NCBI GenBank assembly: GCA_028709505.1
Contig: JAQVWW010000118.1
Span: forward strand, 1-5,312
Origin: Eubacteriales bacterium
GTDB taxonomy: Bacteria; Bacillota; Clostridia; Christensenellales; UMGS416
Length of the DNA stretch: 5,312 bases
Direction of reading: 5' to 3'
Shown: positions 1-5,312 of the stretch, piece by piece
Numbering within the stretch: position 1 is the first letter of the stretch
Layout: every line of letters begins with the position of its first letter
Program-made: the position numbers and the translations under genes
Notes under the pieces: model-generated
Databases searched by the model: none
What the model was told of the DNA's origin: nothing
The model's input: only the letters and a program-made list of their open reading frames with translations

Positions 1-915
1 AAAGAGGTATTGTTTGTTGTGCACCACGGCGTCCCAAAACGCTTTTTGCCATCTTACGCGCTGCCTCTGCAAGTCCTTCCACGTCTGCGGACATTCGGTG
101 TAGCAGATGGCGTCCATCGTATACGTGATAATTTTTTTATGTTTCTGCGCGTATTCTTGCAGGCGTATGGTGATGTCGATATCCTCGCCCAGGCCGTTTC
201 GAAAGCCGCCCACTTCTTTGAGCGCGTCCTTGCGAAACACGCCGAACGCGCCGGAAATGATATTGAGCGCGTTGTTTATGCACAGCGACGGCTTATAGAC
301 GTAAAAGCCCTTGATATAATCCACCGCCTGCAGCGCAATCAGCGGCGGCTTGCGCTTGTCCATAAAGAAATACTGCATCACATGCACCGCGCCGCCCGAG
401 GCGATGACTTCGCTGTCCTGAAAAACGCGGTTCATCACGTAGAGCGCGTCTTTTTCCAGCACGCTATCCCCGTCCAGCGTTACGATGATTTCCTTGCTGC
501 TCAGCGCAATGCCCACATTGAGGCTGTCGGCCTTACCGCTGTTTTGCTTGTTTATCACATAGATGTTCGGATGCGTTGCCGAGCGGTACATGCCTTTAAA
601 CCCCGGGTAACGCTCGGCCCCGTCGCAGGGAAAGGGCACCAGCGTCAGCAGATCGAAAAAGACGGGCATGCTGTTGTCCATGGAGCCGTCGTTTATGAAT
701 ATCGCTTCATAGTTTCGGTACTGCAGCCGCAAAACGCCGTCGAGCGTGTTCTTGATGATGGGCTCCTCGTTGTAACAGGGAATGATCAGGGAAAATCCCA
801 GCATTTTTTTTGGCACGCGCTCAGGCTCTTTGCGGTAGCCAAAAGAGCATATGAAGTGCAGCATGGCAAAAAATGTGCTTAAGAACGTGCAGAGCGTGAC
901 GAGGGCTATTATCAT
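1..915 (-). CDS. Processive family-2 glycosyltransferase (polysaccharide synthase), 3' end outside the window
   Basis: Membrane glycosyltransferase expected to polymerise a sugar nucleotide into a beta-linked polysaccharide on the cytoplasmic face. The frame is open for 305 residues to the window edge. Residues 2-24 form one hydrophobic segment; the GT2 domain starts near 40. All hallmark motifs are present: PCYNEE (46-51), INDGS (74-78), GKADSLNVG (127-135), the DxD motif TLDGDS (146-151), GEDIDIT (243-249) holding the catalytic ED, and Q285-x-x-R288-W289, the signature of processive synthases (cellulose, curdlan, PNAG, hyaluronan). The expected C-terminal membrane helices lie off the edge. 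The start ATG overlaps the GH16 stop as ATGA, with GGAG at 925-928 nine bases upstream, so the two genes are very probably translationally coupled. Family and processive type are seen directly; the polymer (glucan versus aminosugar polymer) is not determined by the motifs. The neighbouring GH16 favours a beta-glucan. Confidence 0.93.
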   Translation of the reverse strand, partial: MIIALVTLCTFLSTFFAMLHFICSFGYRKEPERVPKKMLGFSLIIPCYNEEPIIKNTLDGVLRLQYRNYEAIFINDGSMDNSMPVFFDLLTLVPFPCDGAERYPGFKGMYRSATHPNIYVINKQNSGKADSLNVGIALSSKEIIVTLDGDSVLEKDALYVMNRVFQDSEVIASGGAVHVMQYFFMDKRKPPLIALQAVDYIKGFYVYKPSLCINNALNIISGAFGVFRKDALKEVGGFRNGLGEDIDITIRLQEYAQKHKKIITYTMDAICYTECPQTWKDLQRQRVRWQKAFWDAVVHNKQYLF

Positions 916-1823
916 CGCGGTTGACTCCGTTCCGGCAAAATTGACCACGATTCCAGTGTGAACGTCGCCGGGAACTCCGTGTCCTCATCCGGTGAACCAG
1001 GCCATGTGCCGCCTACGGCCTGGTTTACAATAAGGTACATATACTCGTTGGGAACGTATTGGGCGCTCTCTAGCACACACACGCCGTCTATAAACCAGCT
1101 TAGCTTGGTTTCGCGCCACTCCAGCTCCACCAGATGGGTCTCCTTCTTTTCCACTTGGGTTTTGAAGTAGTCGCGCTTTTGGACAGCGCCGTCCTGATAG
1201 TGTACAACGCCATAGAACTCGTCGGGCGTACTGCCCACCATCTCGAAGATATCAATCTCGGGGAACATGCTGTTGGCCACAGGCATAAGCCAGATCGCCG
1301 GGAACAGGCCTTTCCCTTGAGCCACGCTTATGACAAAAGAAAACCTGCCGTAAAGATAAGCGTCATTGCTCTGCACCATCCCGGACGTATAGCGCTTATC
1401 GCCAAGAAACTCCTCTTTTGCCGTAATGACGACGCGGTTGTCCTGTAGGCTTACGTTGCTTGGGCTGTAATATTGAAGTTCGCCGTTATAGCTTTGGCTC
1501 TGCTCAATCACCCTCCATTGCGCCGCTGCGGCCGGCTCGCTTTCGCCGGGTGCGCCGGTCATGCCGCCGCTTTGCGCCGAATTATGCGCTGTCTGCGCGG
1601 CCGGCACATCCTCCTGCGGCGCCGCAAGATATGGTGCCCGCAGCGCAGCCGGCACAGCGGTGGCCTGCGCTGTTTGGCTTTCAAGCGTGGATTGCGACTG
1701 TTCCGACAGAATGGACCGTATGCTTATCCACAGATATAGAAAAAAGATACCGCATATTGGCAGCACATAAAGCGGAATTACCAGCCATCTGGGGATTTTT
1801 TTAAACATACTATCCACACCCAT
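912..1823 (-). CDS. Membrane-anchored GH16 beta-glucanase-like glycoside hydrolase
   Basis: Secreted, probably membrane-tethered hydrolase or transglycosylase of a beta-linked polysaccharide. The product is 303 aa. A basic N-terminus (FKKIPR) precedes one membrane segment (about 13-34) without an obvious cleavage site. An Ala/Gln/Ser/Pro-rich linker (about 40-101) leads to a GH16 domain that fills the rest. The catalytic motif EIDIFE (189-194) gives nucleophile E189, D191 and acid/base E194. The extra residue before the last Glu is the beta-bulge arrangement of laminarinase- and carrageenase-type members, not the lichenase EIDIEF form. Other family landmarks are NGELQYYS (113-120), YGRFSF, FPAIWLMP, WFIDGV and NQAVGGTWPGSP near the C-terminus. 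ATG 1823 is chosen because GAG lies nine bases upstream; GTG 1817 and ATG 1808 (298 aa) are alternatives with equally weak ribosome sites. The frame stays open upstream to 2165, but that extension crosses the terminators and the fur gene. It overlaps the downstream synthase by 4 nt. Substrate is inferred, not shown. Confidence 0.92.
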   Translation of the reverse strand: MGVDSMFKKIPRWLVIPLYVLPICGIFFLYLWISIRSILSEQSQSTLESQTAQATAVPAALRAPYLAAPQEDVPAAQTAHNSAQSGGMTGAPGESEPAAAAQWRVIEQSQSYNGELQYYSPSNVSLQDNRVVITAKEEFLGDKRYTSGMVQSNDAYLYGRFSFVISVAQGKGLFPAIWLMPVANSMFPEIDIFEMVGSTPDEFYGVVHYQDGAVQKRDYFKTQVEKKETHLVELEWRETKLSWFIDGVCVLESAQYVPNEYMYLIVNQAVGGTWPGSPDEDTEFPATFTLESWSILPERSQPR

Positions 1824-1956
1824 TTGATCAAACTCGTGTATCCTTTGATAATAGGTATGACTACGCGCTAAGACATATTCATGCCCGGCTGCAAGCTGCC
1901 GGGTGCCGCGCAGACGTTGTGTCGACCCTTCGTCGGGGCGCCCACCGGAAAATATT
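1824..1956 (-). promoter_or_regulatory. Structured 5' leader of the GH16-glycosyltransferase operon
   Basis: About 130 nt between the terminators and the GH16 start hold no convincing gene. In minus-strand RNA order they contain a GGGCGCC...GGCACCC pairing with one mismatch, a small CGAC/GUCG hairpin inside it, and a CCCGGC/GCCGGG hairpin (1884-1903) that competes for the same CCC. An AAAGGA at 1841-1846 is 17 nt from ATG 1823, too far for a normal ribosome site, and a TATTAT at 1848-1853 has no good -35 partner. I do not recognise a known riboswitch class. The operon promoter must lie here or upstream, but I cannot place it with confidence. Confidence 0.3.
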
Positions 1957-1991
1957 GCTTTGCGGCGCTTTTTAGCAAAAGCGCACAAAGC
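1957..1991 (-). terminator. Second hairpin downstream of fur, possible backup terminator
   Basis: On the minus strand GCTTTG, one base, then GCGCTTTT pairs across a GCTA loop with AAAAGCGC, two bases, CAAAGC. That is an 8-bp inner and 6-bp outer stem, followed by AATATTTTCC as a weak U-rich tail. It begins inside the last bases of the preceding terminator stem (1990-1991), so the two hairpins cannot both form completely. It could be a tandem terminator or an alternative structure at the start of the GH16 leader. Confidence 0.45.
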
Positions 1992-2025
1992 AAAACAACC
2001 CGCCAAATGGGGCGGGCTGTTTTGC
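1990..2025 (-). terminator. Intrinsic terminator after the katA-fur block
   Basis: A 15-base inverted repeat with one mismatch: GCAAAACAGCCCGCC on the minus strand pairs with GGCGGGTTGTTTTGC across a 6-base loop. It starts 16 nt after the regulator's stop codon and is followed by a moderately U-rich TTTG. An outer AAAGCGC/GCGCTTT pairing (2032-2038 with 1978-1984) can extend the stem. Position and shape fit a rho-independent end to the catalase-regulator transcript, separating it from the GH16 operon. Confidence 0.75.
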
Positions 2026-2040
2026 TGTTGGGCGCTTTGT

Positions 2041-2430
2041 TTATGTGTCTTTGTTTCTGCAGTCCGGGCACAGGCCTTCAAAGAGGGTGCGGTGTCGCGC
2101 AATAGCATACCCCGTTTTTTCGGCCGCCTGCTCGTCCATCTGCACGTGGTAGGGCCCCGGTACATCGCTTACGGCGCCGCATCCGGTGCATATTGCGTGA
2201 TAGTGTGCATCCAGCCGGGCCTCAAACCGATCGGTCTGGAGCAGCTTCACGTGCAGGATTTCATGCTGCCGGGCTAAAACGTTTAAATTCCGATAGACGG
2301 TGCCGCGACTGATTTTATCGTCGATGGCTCGCACGTCCAGATAAATCTGGTCCGCGCTGGGATGGTCGCGGCGCGCCCGGACCGCCGCCAAAACCAGCTG
2401 ACGCTGTTTGGTCTGTCGTTGCCGCTTCAT
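2041..2430 (-). CDS. Fur/PerR-family metal-dependent transcriptional regulator
   Basis: Dimeric DNA-binding repressor of the ferric-uptake superfamily, probably controlling the adjoining catalase. It is 129 aa, shorter than typical PerR (about 145) because the N-terminal helix is trimmed, as is common in clostridial members. A winged helix occupies residues 5-60, with HPSADQIY (23-30) and the recognition-helix region SRGTVYRNLNVL (41-52). Both structural zinc pairs are present: C81/C84 and C121/C124. By alignment to Bacillus subtilis PerR the regulatory metal site is H23, E70, H76, H78 and D89 (PerR H37, D85, H91, H93, D104). The D85 position is Glu, as in Fur rather than PerR. The gene starts 17 nt after the catalase stop with no clear Shine-Dalgarno, suggesting co-transcription and possibly re-initiation. 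Family is certain; PerR-like role is inferred from the neighbour, and iron-sensing Fur or another subtype remains possible. Confidence 0.93.
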   Translation of the reverse strand: MKRQRQTKQRQLVLAAVRARRDHPSADQIYLDVRAIDDKISRGTVYRNLNVLARQHEILHVKLLQTDRFEARLDAHYHAICTGCGAVSDVPGPYHVQMDEQAAEKTGYAIARHRTLFEGLCPDCRNKDT

Positions 2431-2447
2431 AACGATTTGCTGGTCGC

Positions 2448-3962
2448 TTACATGGAGCCGGAAAGGGTGGCCTGCTCCAAACCTTTGTGATCCAGCTTGG
2501 AACGCTCCTTTACTTTATCCATGTCCAGCCCGGCGGCCTTGGTGAAGCGCTCACCGTATTCGGGGTCGGCCAGATAGCAATGGGCCGCATGGCGGTATTT
2601 GATGTTTTCGGTGACCGACGCCATATCCTCGGCGGTGTTTTCGATGAGGATCTGCTTCTTGTCTTCGGTCAGCACGCGCCACAAATTGCCGCCGGCACGG
2701 AAGCAATCATCGGTGGGGTCGTCCTTCGGGTCGTAGCGGTACATGGCGCCTTCCAGATCCAGCGGCGGCTCCATCACTTCGGGCTGGGCGGTCCAGGCGC
2801 CGTAGCTGTTGGGCGTATACGCCGGCGCGCCGCCGTAGTTGCCGTCCACGCGCATGGCGCCGTCACGGTGATATTGGTTTACGTCCACTTTCGCGCGGTT
2901 CACCGGGATAAGGTTGTGGTTGACGCCCAGGCGGTAACGCTGCGCGTCGCCGTAGGAGAACAGCCTGCCCTGCAAAAAGCGATCGGGGCTAAAGCCGATG
3001 CCGGGCACCACGTGCGCCGGCGTAAAGGCGGCCTGCTCCACTTCGGCAAAAAAGTTCTCCGGGTTGCGGTTCAGTTCCAGCACGCCCACTTCAATAAGCG
3101 GGTATTCGGCATGGCGCCATACCTTCGTGATGTCAAAGGGGTTTTCATAGTGGTTTTTCGCCTGTTCTTCGGTCATAATCTGCACGTACATGGTCCACTT
3201 GGGGAAATCGCCGCGCTCGATGGCCTCGTACAGGTCTTTGCCGTGGTATTCGCGGTCCATGCCGTTGATTTTTGCCGCTTCGGCGTTGGACAGGTTTTTG
3301 ATGCCCTGCTGCGTCTTAAAGTGGAACTTGCACCAGACGCGCTCATTCTTGTCGTTGTAGAACGAAAAGGTGTGTTCGCCAAAAAAGTGCATGTTGCGAA
3401 ACGAAGCCGGAATGCCCCGATCGCTCATGACGACGGTGATCTGGTGGAAGCATTCGGGCAGCAGCGTCCAGAAATCCCAGTTATTCTGGGCCGAACGCCG
3501 GCCGGTGCGCGGGTCGCGTTTTACGGCGCGGTTCAAGTCGGAGAAGTTGTGCACGTCGCGGATAAAGAACGTAGGCGTGTTGTTGCCCACCAAATCCCAG
3601 TTGCCTTCCTCGGTGTAGAACTTGACGGCAACGCCGCGGATGTCGCGCTCGGCGTCGGCGGCGCCGCGTTCGCCGGCAACGGTGGAGAAGCGAATAAACA
3701 GCTCCGTTTGGGCGCCGGGTTGCAGAACCTTCGCCTTCGTGTAGCGGGAGATGTCATGGGTTACGGTAAGCTTCCCATAAGCCCCCCATCCTTTGGCGTG
3801 CATCCGGCGTTCGGGGATGACCTCGCGGTTAAAGTGGGCCATTTTTTCCATCAGCCACACGTCCTGCATCACAACCGGGCCTCGCGGACCGGCGGTAATG
3901 GCGTTCTCGTTGTCGGCTACCGGGGCGCCTACCTCGTTCGTCAGTTTCTTGTAGTCCTTCAT
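2448..3962 (-). CDS. katA: Monofunctional haem catalase (small-subunit, clade 3 type)
   Basis: Cytoplasmic haem enzyme that dismutates hydrogen peroxide to water and oxygen. It is 504 aa and full length for the small-subunit class; no C-terminal flavodoxin-like domain is present. Distal haem residues are H55 in RMHAKG, S93 in RFSTVAGE and N127 in VGNNTP. The proximal haem ligand is Y337 in [27 protein letters not shown] (212-224) and the N-terminal arm [14 protein letters not shown] are also typical. No key residue is missing. ATG 3962 has an excellent AAGGAAGGAG (3970-3979) seven bases upstream, implying strong translation. It is 54 nt downstream of the membrane gene and 17 nt upstream of the Fur-family regulator, which points to peroxide- or metal-responsive control and autoregulation of the pair. 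In an anaerobe or microaerophile it would be an oxygen-tolerance gene. The symbol katA follows common usage for this class. Confidence 0.98.
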   Translation of the reverse strand: MKDYKKLTNEVGAPVADNENAITAGPRGPVVMQDVWLMEKMAHFNREVIPERRMHAKGWGAYGKLTVTHDISRYTKAKVLQPGAQTELFIRFSTVAGERGAADAERDIRGVAVKFYTEEGNWDLVGNNTPTFFIRDVHNFSDLNRAVKRDPRTGRRSAQNNWDFWTLLPECFHQITVVMSDRGIPASFRNMHFFGEHTFSFYNDKNERVWCKFHFKTQQGIKNLSNAEAAKINGMDREYHGKDLYEAIERGDFPKWTMYVQIMTEEQAKNHYENPFDITKVWRHAEYPLIEVGVLELNRNPENFFAEVEQAAFTPAHVVPGIGFSPDRFLQGRLFSYGDAQRYRLGVNHNLIPVNRAKVDVNQYHRDGAMRVDGNYGGAPAYTPNSYGAWTAQPEVMEPPLDLEGAMYRYDPKDDPTDDCFRAGGNLWRVLTEDKKQILIENTAEDMASVTENIKYRHAAHCYLADPEYGERFTKAAGLDMDKVKERSKLDHKGLEQATLSGSM

Positions 3963-3969
3963 GATACTG

Positions 3970-3979
3970 CTCCTTCCTT
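3970..3979 (-). promoter_or_regulatory. Strong ribosome binding site of the catalase gene
   Basis: AAGGAAGGAG on the minus strand, seven bases before ATG 3962. It is by far the best Shine-Dalgarno in the window and fixes the catalase start. Confidence 0.85.
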
Positions 3980-4013
3980 TCTTTCTATACGCAACGATCC
4001 TGGGGATGTTTGC

Positions 4014-4026
4014 GTCTTATAATGAC
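4014..4026 (-). promoter_or_regulatory. Possible operator half-site / weak promoter upstream of katA
   Basis: The imperfect palindrome GTCATTATAAGAC (minus strand) lies about 52 nt before the catalase start and overlaps the stop codon of the membrane gene. ATTATAA equals one half of the PerR consensus TTATAATnATTATAA, but the second half is absent and no convincing -35 accompanies it. It could be chance in an AT-rich spot. Confidence 0.2.
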
Positions 4027-4667
4027 AGGCATATTGCCACCATCCACACATAAGCACAGCTCTTGGGCAGCATCAGCATGCCAATTTTAGGGTTTTTCGC
4101 TACCCATAAAACAACGGGCAAATAAAACGCGAAGCTAACGGCGATGGCCGGCCACATCATGGCCAGCTGCGGCGCCGTGTTTCTTTGCAAAAAGTACAGC
4201 CCGGCCACCACCACGCCTTGCAGAAAAAACGGAAGGTTGCGCCAAAGCCCCCAGAGGAGGGGAGGATGGCGTTGTTCCCATTTATTTTGGCGCAGCAGGC
4301 AAAGCACAATGCGCACCGCCGCCAGCAGATATACCGTATAGGACCAACCCTTTATGTTTTCCGGCGCGAAAACCAGCAGCCCAATCTGCCACAGCAGCAG
4401 ATAATAGACCGTCATCGTGATGGACGCCACCTGCTTGCCACGGCCCAGCGCCCGGCGAAACCTCTCCTCATTGCCGGTTTTGATGACGAGGATACGCGGC
4501 GCCAGGTGGCAGGCGTCGCCGCCGGCCAAAACCAAAGCCATCGCGCCGGCCAGCAGCCGCGCCGTATTGCCCGCGGCGCCGGCTAAAAGCGCCAAACCAA
4601 GAAGTACTACCGCAGCCAGGTATGCCACGTCAAACACCGCTTCGACGGTTCCAAAAACACGTTTCAT
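4017..4667 (-). CDS. Conserved-looking multi-pass membrane protein of unknown function
   Basis: I do not recognise a named family. The 216-aa product has about seven hydrophobic segments (roughly 13-30, 35-50, 80-100, 107-126, 142-161, 168-190, 197-215) with short loops. A distinctive GGDACHLAPR stretch (49-58) is followed by a basic cytoplasmic-type loop (IKTGNEERFRRALGRGKQ, 62-79), and a second basic loop lies near 126-135. Polar residues within or beside membrane segments (D51, H54, R58, R119, K194) might line a site, but no transporter or enzyme signature is evident. ATG 4667 is chosen because it makes a 4-nt ATGA overlap with the stop of the DUF454 gene, with AAAGGCGGG upstream. A 53-residue longer in-frame version would run far into that gene and is unlikely. 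Coupling to the DUF454 gene and proximity to katA suggest a shared transcript; any role in stress or envelope function is speculation. Confidence 0.85.
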   Translation of the reverse strand: MKRVFGTVEAVFDVAYLAAVVLLGLALLAGAAGNTARLLAGAMALVLAGGDACHLAPRILVIKTGNEERFRRALGRGKQVASITMTVYYLLLWQIGLLVFAPENIKGWSYTVYLLAAVRIVLCLLRQNKWEQRHPPLLWGLWRNLPFFLQGVVVAGLYFLQRNTAPQLAMMWPAIAVSFAFYLPVVLWVAKNPKIGMLMLPKSCAYVWMVAICLSL

Positions 4668-5050
4668 TCTGTTTTTCCCGCCTTTTTTTCTTTGGCCTTG
4701 GCTATATAAAGAATATGCGTGGTAACCGCGGCGCCAATTAAAAAAAGCAAAAGCGAGAGCCAACCGTTTTTTAATAACACGATGGAAAGCAGCAGCATGC
4801 CCCATAACCAGCCCAGGCTCTTCCAAACGGTTTTTCGTGAAAGGCCGGTTCTGCTCTCGTAGTTTTCAATATGCTCCTTAAAAAAATGAATTTTCATGAT
4901 GCGGGCTTTGATATGCGGCGATGAGGAAAAGCACGCGACCGAAACCAAAACAAAAGGGGTTGTGGGCCATACCGGCAGCAATAGGCCTATGGCGCCCAGC
5001 GCCAGGAACAAAAAACCCAGTCCCGTAAGCAGTATTGTCTTGAATTGCAC
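4664..5050 (-). CDS. YbaN-family (DUF454) small inner-membrane protein
   Basis: Integral membrane protein of unknown biochemical function. The 128-aa length is standard for the family. The hallmark region is G-L-G-F-L-F-L-A-L-G-A-I-G (10-22) followed by LLPVWPTTPFVLVSVACF (24-41) and SSSP. Hydrophobic segments are near 5-24, 28-42, 78-93 and 96-113, and the C-terminus is a lysine-rich tail (KAKEKKAGKTE). The start is GTG at 5050: it places the membrane segment where the family expects it, and no in-frame ATG lies upstream. The ribosome site is weak (GGTGAC only a few bases away; AAGAAAG further up). It is the first gene after the promoter at 5103-5130, and its stop overlaps the next start (ATGA). 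Family assignment is from sequence pattern; function is unknown even for the E. coli member. Confidence 0.88.
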   Translation of the reverse strand: MQFKTILLTGLGFLFLALGAIGLLLPVWPTTPFVLVSVACFSSSPHIKARIMKIHFFKEHIENYESRTGLSRKTVWKSLGWLWGMLLLSIVLLKNGWLSLLLFLIGAAVTTHILYIAKAKEKKAGKTE

Positions 5051-5100
5051 GCCGTCACCATACTTTCTTATTCGGATTCTTTCGTTATTAGGACTTGATA

Positions 5101-5114
5101 TTATTATATAATAA
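5101..5114. promoter_or_regulatory. Perfect AT-rich palindrome over the -10, candidate operator
   Basis: TTATTATATAATAA is its own reverse complement and contains the minus-strand -10 hexamer. Placement over a core promoter is typical of a repressor site, and Fur-family operators are AT-rich palindromes of similar character. However, it does not match the spaced PerR (7-1-7) consensus, and palindromes arise easily in AT-only sequence. Confidence 0.3.
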
Positions 5115-5130
5115 AAAATAAAGTTTGCAA
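5103..5130 (-). promoter_or_regulatory. Sigma-A-type promoter for the DUF454 gene block
   Basis: On the minus strand, -35 TTGCAA (5125-5130) and a consensus -10 TATAAT (5103-5108) are 16 bp apart, in a locally AT-rich stretch. Transcription would start near 5096, giving a leader of about 45 nt before GTG 5050. It is the best promoter in the window and could drive the DUF454, membrane, katA and fur genes together. Confidence 0.65.
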
Positions 5131-5231
5131 TAGGCCGAGCAGATTTTTACTAAAAATCAAAGGACGGTCGCCGCCGGCGCCTTACCCGCCGTAAAAAAAC
5201 GTCGCCCCGGATGCGAATTTGTTAACAACAA
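5131..5231. other. Non-coding spacer
   Basis: No open frame with coding character is visible on either strand. It holds a 7-bp AT hairpin GATTTTT/AAAAATC (5142-5158), a GC-rich patch including GCCGGCGCC (5173-5181), and a run of seven A (T on the minus strand). I see no tRNA, repeat array or known regulatory element. Confidence 0.4.
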
Positions 5232-5265
5232 ACGGCAAGGCTGTGGTAAAACACCGCCTTGCCGT
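5232..5265 (-). terminator. Intrinsic terminator of a gene lying beyond the right edge
   Basis: A perfect 10-bp stem, ACGGCAAGGC with GCCTTGCCGT, is extended inward by GTG/CAC after one mismatch. On the minus strand it is followed by TTTGTTGTT; the plus strand has no T-run after it. It therefore ends a minus-strand transcript entering from the right and insulates the DUF454 promoter. Confidence 0.7.
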
Positions 5266-5312
5266 CATAGCATCTGGCCGGGATTGCGCCCGGCCCACCC
5301 CCACAGACCCGG
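5265..5312 (-). CDS. Possible C-terminal tail of an upstream gene (partial)
   Basis: One minus-strand frame reads PGLWGWAGRNPGQML and stops with TGA at 5265-5267, exactly at the base of the terminator stem. That position is what the end of a real gene would show, but 15 residues give no family information and the other two frames are also open here. A 7-bp perfect GC hairpin (GGCCGGG/CCCGGCC, 5276-5295) lies in the same stretch, so an RNA gene end or non-coding sequence is an alternative. Confidence 0.25.
   Translation of the reverse strand, partial: PGLWGWAGRNPGQML

Noticed and set aside
10..882. Long plus-strand open frame of 290 codons
   Set aside because: It is antisense to the glycosyltransferase, whose minus-strand frame contains every GT2 motif; the plus-strand translation shows no recognisable family.
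1898..1950. ZTP (pfl) riboswitch suggested by GGGTCG and a terminal CCGGGCA
   Set aside because: The conserved GACUGGCG and CCGCCUGGGCA segments are absent; the resemblance is limited to short GC-rich words.
1824..1990. c-di-GMP-I riboswitch suggested by GCAAAGC near 1958-1964 in the leader of a polysaccharide operon
   Set aside because: The GCAAAGC is part of the second hairpin; the GGGCAAACC segment, the GACGCAAAGCC context and the tetraloop-receptor arrangement of the class are not visible.
1824..2165. N-terminal extension of the GH16 protein to 417 aa
   Set aside because: It would run through both hairpin terminators and into the regulator gene, and the added residues look non-coding; a basic signal-anchor start lies at 1808-1823.
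2487..4022. Plus-strand open frame of 511 codons
   Set aside because: It mirrors the catalase gene. The catalase frame is unambiguous and the antisense product is a low-information Val/Gly/Ala-rich sequence, as expected from GC-rich antisense DNA.
4014..4026. Full PerR box upstream of katA
   Set aside because: Only one half (ATTATAA) matches the consensus; the opposite half does not, so it is listed only as a weak half-site.
4668..4826. 53-residue extension of the seven-segment membrane protein
   Set aside because: It overlaps the DUF454 coding frame extensively, whereas ATG 4667 gives the classic 4-nt ATGA overlap and a proper membrane-protein start.
1..5312. CRISPR array, insertion sequence, tRNA or rRNA
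   Set aside because: No regularly spaced direct repeats, transposase motifs, terminal inverted repeats or cloverleaf/rRNA signatures were seen on either strand.

Overview
The window reads as ordinary chromosomal DNA from a moderately GC-rich, low-complexity-poor genome of the Bacillota, most likely a clostridial gut or anaerobic lineage. The grounds are purine-rich Shine-Dalgarno sites (an AAGGAAGGAG before the catalase gene), a short clostridial-type Fur regulator, a clade-3 type catalase, and a family of small membrane proteins. The lineage is an inference; there is no rRNA or other marker. Every credible gene lies on the minus strand, so the window reads from right to left.

Right edge (about 5312 to 5050): a possible tail of an upstream minus-strand gene is followed by a hairpin terminator (5232-5265). 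A non-coding stretch follows, then a good sigma-A-type promoter (-35 at 5125-5130, -10 at 5103-5108) whose -10 sits in a perfect 14-bp AT palindrome. First block (5050 to 2041): a GTG-started YbaN/DUF454 membrane protein; an unrecognised seven-segment membrane protein overlapping it by 4 nt (ATGA); a full-length monofunctional haem catalase; and, 17 nt further on, a Fur/PerR-family regulator that retains the metal-site and zinc cysteines but has Glu where PerR has its peroxide-sensing Asp. The catalase and regulator form a stress-response pair. The two membrane genes may be part of the same transcript or merely precede it.

Spacer (2040 to 1824): a strong intrinsic terminator, immediately followed by a second hairpin that shares bases with it, then a GC-rich, apparently structured leader of about 130 nt with no riboswitch class that I recognise.

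Second block (1823 to 1): a membrane-anchored, extracellular GH16 beta-glucanase-like protein whose stop codon overlaps the start of a processive family-2 glycosyltransferase (ATGA). The transferase is complete for all catalytic motifs but runs off the left edge before its expected C-terminal membrane segments. Together they suggest synthesis of a beta-linked surface glucan or exopolysaccharide with a dedicated trimming or release hydrolase. This is the most interesting part of the window.
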